Assembly: GCA_964577175.1 (NCBI GenBank)
Contig: CAZNYC010000027.1
Coordinates: forward strand, 1-36,513
Reading direction: 5' to 3'
DNA: 36,513 nt
DNA from: BS750m-G62 sp964577175
GTDB lineage: Bacteria > Planctomycetota > Phycisphaerae > FEN-1346
Shown here: piece after piece, positions 1 to 11,501 of the stretch
How positions within the stretch are numbered: position 1 is the stretch's first letter
How the letters are laid out: every line of letters begins with the position of its first letter
The notes under the pieces: generated by a model
Databases searched by the model: none
Told to the model about the DNA's origin: nothing
What the model saw: only the letters and a program-made list of their open reading frames with translations
Translations under genes and position numbers: made by a program

Positions 1-19
1 GCGCGTCGCCGTACGCTCG

Positions 20-3883
<3,864 letters not shown>

Positions 3884-3918
3884 GGCACGGTCTCCGGGAG
3901 GCGCCGAGGGCCGGCCCG

Positions 3919-5100
3919 TCAGGTCAGGCCGAGCAGGATTTCCGTCAGCCGCTGGTCGATTTGCTCGTACAGCAGTTTCCGCTTGGCCAGGCGGTTGGGC
4001 TTGAAGGACTTCTTGCGGAGTTTCGCGGCGCCCTTGGCGGAGTAGCCCGCGAGGACCTCGTTCCAACTGGCGCCGGGCGTTTCCTGGAGTTCCCCGAGCA
4101 TTGCGCAGAGCGTGACGTCGGCACTGACCTGTTCGGCCTTGACCTGGAACGCCTTGTACGCCCGCATGCAGCGTTCGACGAAGTCCCACGGGTCCGCCTC
4201 GGTCCGGTAAGGGTGGGCGTCGAACGTCTTCGTGCCCGCGTAACCGTAATCCTCGAGCAGTTTGACGAGGAGGAGGGCCTCTTTCGGGTTATCGCACCCG
4301 AAACTCATGTCCTGGTCGTAGCGGAGGGGCTTCTGGCCGTTCAGGTGGATATCGACCAGTTTCCCCGCCTCCAGGACCTGGGCGATCTCGTGCAGCGGGT
4401 TCAGGCCGGCCATCTTGACGTGGGCGATCTCCGGGTTCGAGCCCACCATCTCCGGGTGGTCCAGCGTCTCGATGAGCGCCAGGGCGTGGCCGGCGGTGGC
4501 GAGGTACGTGTCGGACCGCGGCTCGTTGGGCTTCGGCTCGATGGAGAAGACCATACGGTACCCCTGGTCCAGCACGTAGCCGCAGAGGAAGTTGAGGCAC
4601 TCGCGGAACCGTTTGAGGGCCTCGACGGGGTCCTTACCGATGTCGACGTCGGCGCCCTCGCGTCCGCCCCAGAAGATGTAGACCTCGGCCCCGAGTTCGG
4701 CGGCGGTGTCGATATTGGCCATCGCCTTCTGGACGGCGTAGGCCCGGATGCGCGGGTCGTGGCTCGTGAACGCCCCGTCCTTGAACACCGGGTGCGTGAA
4801 CAGGTTCGTCGTGGCGGCCGTGCACCGGATACCGGTGTCCTTCATGGCCTTGCGGGCCTGCTTCAGCGCCGCCGCCTTCTTCTGCGGGCCGGCGTCGATC
4901 GGCCAGAGGTCGTTATCGTGATACTCGAATCCGTACACGCCGCGCTTGCCCAGGCCGCGGATGGCCTCGACGCCGGTCATCGCCGGCCGCGTCGCCACGC
5001 CGAACGGGTCCGCCCCCGCGTTCATGACGCACCACACGCCGTAGGCGAACTTGTCCTTCTTCAGCGGCTTGAGCGACGGCTTCGCATTCTTCCTGGCCAT
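3919..5100 (-). CDS. xylA: Xylose isomerase
   Basis: Interconverts D-xylose and D-xylulose (and glucose and fructose) in the cytoplasm. The 393 residues match the short Streptomyces-type class. Visible family motifs: HDNDL with catalytic His61 and Asp64, TTNLFTHPVFKDG (98-109), FWGGREGAD, IEPKPNEPRSD with Glu188 and Lys190, NPEIAH with Glu224 and His227, KMAGLN, LNGQ, YDQDMSFG with Asp262 and Asp264, and Asp294. One deviation: the usual HIDLNGQ metal-ligand segment reads DIHLNGQ (250-256), so the position of the conserved Asp is His252 and an Asp sits two residues earlier. The start at ATG 5100 is chosen because AAAGGA lies about 8 bases upstream; the upstream in-frame extension is low-complexity and covers a hairpin. 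A TTGACT-18-TATCAT promoter lies 75-100 bases upstream. The histidine kinase follows after 35 bases. Confidence 0.92.
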   Translation of the reverse strand: MARKNAKPSLKPLKKDKFAYGVWCVMNAGADPFGVATRPAMTGVEAIRGLGKRGVYGFEYHDNDLWPIDAGPQKKAAALKQARKAMKDTGIRCTAATTNLFTHPVFKDGAFTSHDPRIRAYAVQKAMANIDTAAELGAEVYIFWGGREGADVDIGKDPVEALKRFRECLNFLCGYVLDQGYRMVFSIEPKPNEPRSDTYLATAGHALALIETLDHPEMVGSNPEIAHVKMAGLNPLHEIAQVLEAGKLVDIHLNGQKPLRYDQDMSFGCDNPKEALLLVKLLEDYGYAGTKTFDAHPYRTEADPWDFVERCMRAYKAFQVKAEQVSADVTLCAMLGELQETPGASWNEVLAGYSAKGAAKLRKKSFKPNRLAKRKLLYEQIDQRLTEILLGLT

Positions 5101-5132
5101 GAGGGTTCCTTTCGCAGATTGGTGATGGAGCA

Positions 5133-5154
5133 CGGCGGGGCTCCGCACCCGCCG
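5133..5154. repeat. CGGCGGG...CCCGCCG hairpin in xylA leader
   Basis: Inverted repeat CGGCGGG/CCCGCCG around a CTCCGC core, lying between the predicted xylA promoter and the start codon, so it would be in the 5' leader. A second copy with the same CTCCGC core is at 21667..21690. Confidence 0.6.
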
Positions 5155-5172
5155 CGCGACACGGCTGCGAAG

Positions 5173-5202
5173 ATGATACCCCGGCCGCCGTGGGGGAGTC
5201 AA
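5173..5202 (-). promoter_or_regulatory. Candidate sigma-70 promoter of xylA
   Basis: On the minus strand, TTGACT (5197..5202), an 18-base spacer, then TATCAT (5173..5178, five of six consensus bases). Transcription would begin near 5166, leaving a leader of about 65 bases that includes the hairpin at 5133..5154. Confidence 0.5.
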
Positions 5203-5221
5203 ATGGTTATACGGCCGGTGA

Positions 5222-5240
5222 CGGCGTAACGGAGTAACGA
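5222..5240. repeat. GTAACGGAGTAACG short repeat
   Basis: CGGCGTAACGGAGTAACGA. Related runs occur in the other orientation at 8037..8062 (GTTACTCCGTCACTTCGTTAC) and at 36489..36508 (GTACCGGAGTACCGGAGTCA), always in gene-free DNA. Confidence 0.5.
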
Positions 5241-5280
5241 AGGCGCGGCGGGACCGCGCCGCGACGGTTCCGGGGATATC

Positions 5281-5332
5281 GCGCGGTGCCCAGTCTTGGG
5301 CACCGCGCGGCGGGCAAGACTGCCCGCCGCGC
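5281..5332. repeat. Twin perfect hairpins with complementary loops
   Basis: Hairpin 1: 11-base perfect stem 5281..5291/5298..5308 around loop AGTCTT. Hairpin 2: 11-base perfect stem 5305..5315/5322..5332 around loop AAGACT. The loops are reverse complements of each other while the inner stems differ (GGTGCCC against GGCGGGC). The arms share GCGC at 5305..5308. Confidence 0.75.
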
Positions 5333-5432
5333 TAATCCGGGCTGCGAGGGTTCGGAGGCCGCTGCCCGGCTCAGGGCTGCCCGTGTTCGCCGGCCGCCTC
5401 GGCGGCCGGGCGCCGCACCCAACTGCAGCCAC

Positions 5433-5502
5433 GTGTGGCCCGGCCGGCTTGTCCGGCCGGGAAAGCCATTCCACCCGGTTGGACAAGCCAACCGGGCCAC
5501 AC
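5433..5502. repeat. Two-hairpin palindromic element, copy 1
   Basis: Terminal inverted repeat GTGTGGCC...GGCCACAC enclosing two hairpins in opposite orientation. The first has stem and loop GGCCGG-CTTGT-CCGGCC. The second, read on the minus strand, is GGTTGG-CTTGT-CCAACC. The loop is the same and the stem differs with pairing kept. Confidence 0.75.
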
Positions 5503-5566
5503 ACGCCGCGACCACGCGCGCCGGGCAAGACCGGCCAGGCCACCCCGTCCCCGCATCAGCGCCGCG

Positions 5567-5590
5567 CACGGCCGGGCAAGGCCGGCCGTG
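5567..5590. repeat. Single CCTTGC-loop hairpin
   Basis: Perfect 9-base stem CACGGCCGG/CCGGCCGTG around GCAAGG (CCTTGC on the minus strand). Nearly identical to the hairpin at 13966..13989. Confidence 0.7.
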
Positions 5591-5630
5591 GCACATTCGC
5601 TCGGTCGCCGCTGCCGCGGCACGCCGCGGC

Positions 5631-7325
<1,695 letters not shown>

Positions 7326-7355
7326 GGTTGACGTTCCTTGTCAATTCGCTTCTTC

Positions 7356-7473
7356 AACGCAGAGGGCGCAGAGAACGCAGAGGGAATGCCAAATGAGAAA
7401 TGATAAATGCCAAATCACGCTCTGCGTAAGCCGCCGGCCTCGTTTGGCATTTCATATTTGACATTTAGCATTC
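7356..7473. repeat. Composite ACGCAGAG and AAATGCCAAATG inverted repeat
   Basis: Begins with three ACGCAGAG/GCGCAGAG-like units (7357..7383), then GAATGCCAAATGAGAAATG and a similar run. An inverted copy, about 80 percent identical, follows at 7443..7473 (reverse complement GAATGCTAAATGTCAAATA). CTCTGCGT at 7420..7427 pairs with the ACGCAGAG units. It occupies the glnS upstream spacer (7326..7548), which holds no gene. Confidence 0.65.
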
Positions 7474-7548
7474 GGGCCCACCTTCGCATTTTCCGCACGC
7501 GGATTCTCCCTTGAGAGTCGATGAGCGGAACCGCCAACGTCTCAGCCT

Positions 7549-7902
7549 TTATAATAGACCCTGAAGCAAGGCGAGCACAAACGTCAGAAAAGCGATGACA
7601 ATACCCACCGCCGGCGGGATGGCCGGCAGGATGCGTATCCATATCGGCGTGCGGCGCGCCAGGGCGCCGAGCACAGCGGCGACACATAAGATGAGCGCAG
7701 AAATCATGAACGTCGCCACTGCGATAATACCAACGCCCAAGCCGTCCAGAGTGCCTTTGCCTTCCCATCGGGCCAGAACCCAGAACGTGTCCAGGACAAG
7801 CCGCCCCTGCCACAGCCAGCCTGCCATTCCCAGAGCGAACAGCAGGAAGCAAAGGCCTCGGACGAGGCCCTTCGAGCGACGGCCTTCGGCTGCTTGAAGC
7901 AT
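7549..7902 (-). CDS. Small hypothetical membrane protein
   Basis: 117 residues from ATG 7902. I do not recognise a family. Three hydrophobic stretches look like membrane helices: roughly residues 15-30 (LCFLLFALGMAGWLW), 55-80 (GLGVGIIAVATFMISALILC) and 93-116 (ILPAIPPAVGIVIAFLTFVL), with basic residues at the N-terminus and in the last loop (ARRTPIWIR). That pattern is hard to get from a chance frame and supports a real gene. ATG 7944, 14 codons upstream, is an alternative start; neither has a strong ribosome binding site. Base composition is less GC-biased than in its neighbours. It lies between mtnP and glnS on the same strand but is separated from both by repeat-rich spacers, so an operon link is doubtful. 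Confidence 0.55.
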   Translation of the reverse strand: MLQAAEGRRSKGLVRGLCFLLFALGMAGWLWQGRLVLDTFWVLARWEGKGTLDGLGVGIIAVATFMISALILCVAAVLGALARRTPIWIRILPAIPPAVGIVIAFLTFVLALLQGLL

Positions 7903-8295
7903 CAATCTGCCCTGATGGCATAACAACGGACCGTTGAACAGCATGTCCCTCCAAACGGCACCCGCTCGGCTGTGCCTCGCGACTAAAAGGGCGGAGGCAA
8001 ACCATCCCCTTGCTCCGTGCCCTGCCCCCGGGCCTGCGTTACTCCGTCACTTCGTTACTCTCCGGCAGCGACCTCGGCCCCGAGGAGCGGGTTCGTGATC
8101 GTCTTCTTCATCTCCTCCAGGGCCGCCAGCGTCTCCGGGCCCGTGCGGGAAGCCGCGTTCGTCGCGGCGGGCCTCCCGGGCCACCGGCTTCGGTGCAAGC
8201 CGTTGTGTGGCCGGGCCGGCTCGTCCGGGCCGGAGGGTGTGTGGGCGCCTTCCCGGCTGGCCAAGCCGGCCGGGCCACACAGGTCCGGTCCCGCC
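7903..8295. other. Gene-free spacer downstream of mtnP
   Basis: 393 bases without a supportable gene. It holds a GTTACTCCGTCACTTCGTTAC run (8037..8062), a GGGCCTCCCGGGCC-type palindrome near 8169..8184 and the second two-hairpin element (8205..8280), which ends 15 bases from the mtnP stop codon and could act as a transcription barrier. Confidence 0.6.
8205..8280. repeat. Two-hairpin palindromic element, copy 2
   Basis: GTGTGGCC...GGCCACAC ends enclosing a CTCGT-loop hairpin (8211..8233, one stem mismatch) and, on the minus strand, GGCCGG-CTTGG-CCAGCC (one mismatch). It lies just downstream of mtnP. Confidence 0.7.
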
Positions 8296-9177
8296 TCAGC
8301 CCACGTACTTCCCGATGAGCGGCTCCAGGCGCCGGCGGGCCTCGTCGGGAATCCGGGCCTCATCCGTCCAGATGGCCCTCGCCAGGGCCGAGGCGCACCC
8401 GCACCCGGCCGCGGCGGCCTCCGGCACGCGCGGGACGGCTTTCCGGATGAGCGCGGTGGCCGCCTCGGTCCCCGTCTCGAGGTTCGCCAGGATGCTTTCG
8501 AGGACGGCGTCGGGGCTCTCGCCGGGCTCGTGCGGTTTCCAGCAATCGTAATCGGTCGGGACGGCGACGAGGGCGTAGCAGAGTTCGGCCTCGCGGGCGA
8601 GTTTCGCCTCCGGCATGACGGTCATGCCGACGAGGTCCGCCCCCCACTGCCGGTGCAGGTGGCTCTCGGCACGGGTGGAGAACTGAGGCCCTTCCATGCA
8701 CACGTACGTGCCGCGCGTATGCACGGTCGTCTCCATCTCCATGCCGCACTCGATCAGCAGGCCCCGGAGGCTCGGGCAGAACGGGTCCGCGAACCCCACG
8801 TGGACGACCAGGTCCTCGAAGAACGTCTTCCCCGGCCGGAGGGTCCGGTCGATGACCTGGTCGGCGATGACGAGGTCGCGCGGGGCGATCGTCTCCGAGA
8901 GGCTCCCGCACGCCGTCGAGGCCAGGACGTGCGTCACCCCCAGGGTCTTCAGGGCGAAGATGTTGGCCCGGTACGGCACCTTCGATGGGCTCAAGGCGTG
9001 CCCTTCGCCGTGACGGGCCAGGATGGCCACCCGCTGGCCCGCGATCTCGCTCATCCGGATGGGCGCGCTGGGCGGCCCGAAGGGCGTCTCGACCTCGACG
9101 GTCTCGGCGCCGGCGGCCCCGGTCAGGGCCTCGCCCAGCCCGGTGCCCCCGATCAGTCCAACGATCCTCTCGGCCAC
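8296..9177 (-). CDS. mtnP: S-methyl-5'-thioadenosine phosphorylase
   Basis: Cleaves methylthioadenosine with phosphate to adenine and methylthioribose-1-phosphate, the entry step of methionine salvage, in the cytoplasm. The 293 residues fit the trimeric purine nucleoside phosphorylase/MTAP family. Motifs: GGTG (10-13), phosphate-binding RHG (55-57), TACGSLSE (88-95), MEGPQFSTRAES (161-172), VGMTVMPEAKLAREAELCYA and TDYDCW (208-213), whose Asp residues favour a 6-aminopurine and so MTA over inosine or guanosine. The start is GTG 9177, not the longer in-frame extension, because AAAGGAGA lies about 8 bases upstream and the conserved fold begins at once. A TTGACC-17-TACCGT promoter sits about 40 bases upstream and a strong terminator isolates it from the HD-GYP gene, so it is probably monocistronic. 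Confidence 0.93.
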   Translation of the reverse strand: MAERIVGLIGGTGLGEALTGAAGAETVEVETPFGPPSAPIRMSEIAGQRVAILARHGEGHALSPSKVPYRANIFALKTLGVTHVLASTACGSLSETIAPRDLVIADQVIDRTLRPGKTFFEDLVVHVGFADPFCPSLRGLLIECGMEMETTVHTRGTYVCMEGPQFSTRAESHLHRQWGADLVGMTVMPEAKLAREAELCYALVAVPTDYDCWKPHEPGESPDAVLESILANLETGTEAATALIRKAVPRVPEAAAAGCGCASALARAIWTDEARIPDEARRRLEPLIGKYVG

Positions 9178-9210
9178 GGCGGGTCTCCTTTCGCGGCAGG
9201 TGTCGGCCGC

Positions 9211-9239
9211 ACGGTACCAGACCGGTGCCGGGGGGTCAA
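9211..9239 (-). promoter_or_regulatory. Candidate sigma-70 promoter of mtnP
   Basis: Minus strand: TTGACC (9234..9239), 17-base spacer, TACCGT (9211..9216). Predicted transcription start is near 9204, about 27 bases before the GTG start and just upstream of the AAAGGAGA site. Confidence 0.5.
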
Positions 9240-9258
9240 GCGAATCGGAAGGAGACAT

Positions 9259-9298
9259 AAAAAAGGAAGCGCCGCCGTCGGGGGAACGCGGCGCTTCC
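9259..9298 (-). terminator. Rho-independent terminator of the HD-GYP gene
   Basis: On the minus strand a GC-rich stem GGAAGCGCCGC/GCGGCGCTTCC closes an 11-12 base loop and is followed directly by six Ts (plus-strand As at 9259..9264). It lies 160 bases beyond the HD-GYP stop codon and just upstream of the mtnP promoter. It is the clearest intrinsic terminator in the window. Confidence 0.8.
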
Positions 9299-9457
9299 GG
9301 CGTCCTGCCCGCGCCCCCCGGCGGCCGTCGAAGCCGGCGGCGCCCGCGGAACAGACTCCCGGTGTGGCTCTGCCCGAGTGTACCCGCGGCGCCGGGCGGG
9401 CGCCCAACGCTTTCAAGGTGGGGGTGACAACATCCTGTCACCGGCCTGCGGTCGGCG

Positions 9458-11293
9458 TCACGACAGCCCCGCCGCCGAGGCCTCGGCGGTCTCCCGGTCG
9501 CCTGCGGCGCCGTCGACCAGCGCCAGGAACGCGTCCACGCACTGCGGGTCGAACTGCGTGCCGCTGCACTTCCGCAGTTCCTCCGACGCCACCTCGTGGG
9601 AGAGGGGCGGGCGGTACGGCCGGGCCGACGTCATCGCGTCGTAGGCATCGATCACCGCCAGGATCCGGGCCTCCAGCGGGATCGCGTCGCCGGCCAGCCC
9701 GTCCGGGTACCCGGACCCGTCCAGCCGCTCGTGATGGTGCAGGATGGCCGATTGGGCGGGTTTCAGGAAGTCCAGGTGCCGCACCATCTCCACGCCCCGG
9801 CGGGGATGCTGCTGGACGACCGTCCACTCGGCGTCCGTCAGCCGGCGGGGCGCCTTGAGCACCCCGTCGGGAATCGCCAGTTTGCCGATGTCGTGCAACT
9901 CCGCCGCGTACGTCAGCACCTGGAGCCGGTCGCCGTCCAGGCCCAGCCGCTTCGCAACCGCCCGGGCCCATTGCTGGACCCGCAGCGAATGGCCGTGCGT
10001 GCACGGGTCCTTGGCCTCGATGGCCAGCGCCAGGGAGCGGATGGCGGCGTAGTTGGCGCGCTGGAGTTCGTGGTGATCGAGTTGGCCGGCCAGGCTGATG
10101 GCCGCCGCCTCCGCCGTCGCCTGGAGTTCCGACAGGTCTTCGGCGTCGAACGGTCCGTCGGCGCGGTCGGTCACGTTGATGACGCCGATCTTGCGGCCGG
10201 CGGTCTTCATGGCGGTCGAGACGAGCGGCACGGAGGCCATCGCCTCGCCGCCCTCCAGGCCCAGGGTCTCGAACATCGCCTCGGCGCCCACGTCGTCGAG
10301 GACCATCGGCACGCCGCTCTCGAACACCCGGCCGCAGATGCGGCCGGGGACCGGGACGGAAACGGTCTCGGCCACCTCCTGGGGGATGCCCCGGGAAGCC
10401 AGGATCTTGAGGTGCCCGTCGGTCGCCAGCATGACGCTCGCGCGGTGCACGCCGAGGGCCTCGGCCAGGTGGGCGACGGCGGCCTCGGCCGATTCCTCCA
10501 CCGAGTCGGCCAGCGCCAGCGTCTCCAGGAACGCACAGCGCCGCTGGAACCGCTTGCGGGCCCGTTCCAGGTTCGTCAGCGACCCGATCAGGTCGTTCGT
10601 CTGACGCGTAATCGCCAGCGACAACGCCACCACGCCCACGATGCTCATCGCCACCAGCAACTTCGTGACGAGCGGTTCCAGGGCCGCGTTCAGCAGAAAC
10701 GCGATCACCAGCATCAACACCAGCAGCATCGACGTCTGCAGCCCGCAGCACCAGCGGACGCTCGAGAGCCGGCACCACTGGCACCGGCCGTACGGCGCCG
10801 TCGCCAGGGCCTTGCAGACCAGGCAATTGGGGTTGCCGGCCGACTGGCCGCTCGCGGCCGGACCGGTCCCCCGGTGCCGGAACCGGCGAACGGCCAACCG
10901 CCACATCGTGTACAACAGGAGGTTGAACGAGAAGGCGGTCGTGCCTTCCAGGATCGACGTCGCCGCCGCCGCCAGCACCGGCAGCCACCCGATGGGCCGG
11001 CCCAGAACGAGCACCACGGCCCCGGCGCCAAGCAGCAGCAGCCGGACCGCCTCGTCCAGGCGGTACAGCCCGGGCAGCGGGCCCGGGTCCTCGTCGCCGC
11101 AGGCGTACCGTTTCCGAGGGTACAGCCTCGCCACAAGCGCCAGACGGGGCGACGCCAGCGCCAGCCCCGACAAGGCCAGGGCCACCCACAGCGGGGGAAG
11201 CCATTCGAAGAGGTAGGCGGCCGCGGGCAGTGCCCCGCAGACAAACTGATGGAAGCGGACGCCCCCCGTCGGCAAACAGAGACGGTGCGACAT
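9458..11293 (-). CDS. Membrane GAF/HD-GYP cyclic-di-GMP phosphodiesterase
   Basis: 611 residues. The N-terminal part (about 18-135) has four or so hydrophobic segments and resembles the DUF4395 membrane family; this assignment is tentative. A cysteine cluster follows: CLVC (157-160), CQWC (171-174) and CC (182-183), a probable zinc or metal site, then two more membrane helices (about 188-205 and 210-229). A GAF-like domain covers about 253-405. The HD-GYP domain (about 412-595) is complete: HGHSLRVQ, HD at 467-468, HDIGKLAIPD, HHERLDGSGYP (520-530) and DAYDAMTSARPYR, so hydrolysis of cyclic-di-GMP is likely. Start at ATG 11293 with GGGAGG 10 bases upstream; the open frame continues far upstream into the next gene but is not protein-like. 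Terminated at 9259..9298. The input signal is unknown; the cysteines suggest redox or metal. Confidence 0.88.
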   Translation of the reverse strand: MSHRLCLPTGGVRFHQFVCGALPAAAYLFEWLPPLWVALALSGLALASPRLALVARLYPRKRYACGDEDPGPLPGLYRLDEAVRLLLLGAGAVVLVLGRPIGWLPVLAAAATSILEGTTAFSFNLLLYTMWRLAVRRFRHRGTGPAASGQSAGNPNCLVCKALATAPYGRCQWCRLSSVRWCCGLQTSMLLVLMLVIAFLLNAALEPLVTKLLVAMSIVGVVALSLAITRQTNDLIGSLTNLERARKRFQRRCAFLETLALADSVEESAEAAVAHLAEALGVHRASVMLATDGHLKILASRGIPQEVAETVSVPVPGRICGRVFESGVPMVLDDVGAEAMFETLGLEGGEAMASVPLVSTAMKTAGRKIGVINVTDRADGPFDAEDLSELQATAEAAAISLAGQLDHHELQRANYAAIRSLALAIEAKDPCTHGHSLRVQQWARAVAKRLGLDGDRLQVLTYAAELHDIGKLAIPDGVLKAPRRLTDAEWTVVQQHPRRGVEMVRHLDFLKPAQSAILHHHERLDGSGYPDGLAGDAIPLEARILAVIDAYDAMTSARPYRPPLSHEVASEELRKCSGTQFDPQCVDAFLALVDGAAGDRETAEASAAGLS

Positions 11294-11501
11294 GCCGTCA
11301 GTCCTCCCGGCGCAATTCCCATCCCGCGCGTGTGTCCCGGCGCAAACGGGACCGGCGGGTCGCTTCTGAAGGTTATATCGGCGCGAGCCGAACACAGAAT
11401 CAGGAATAATCCAGCCGGCCGGGCGGGCGAAACGGCGATACGCAGGCGGTGACAGGTGTCTGACATGCCCCGACATGCGGTGCTGCGGAGTCCGAGAACC
11501 C

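Larger units (their letters stand above)
5203..5630. other. Gene-free spacer between xylA and glnS, packed with hairpins
   Basis: 428 bases with no supportable gene. In order it holds a GTAACGGAGTAACG repeat (5226..5240), twin perfect hairpins (5281..5332), the two-hairpin element (5433..5502) and a single hairpin (5567..5590). Open frames across it are by-products of GC-rich palindromes. Confidence 0.7.

Noticed and set aside
7356..7473. CRISPR-like repetition of AAATG units
   Set aside because: Units are degenerate, unevenly spaced and inverted, with no spacers of constant length and no cas genes.
7415..8005. 196-codon minus-strand frame overlapping the small membrane protein
   Set aside because: It reads a different frame, has no membrane-like or domain pattern and begins in the repeat spacer.
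8055..8295. Minus-strand frame ending TLAALEEMKKTITNPLLGAE
   Set aside because: The tail looks protein-like, but the frame begins inside mtnP, crosses the two-hairpin repeat and has no start or ribosome binding site of its own.
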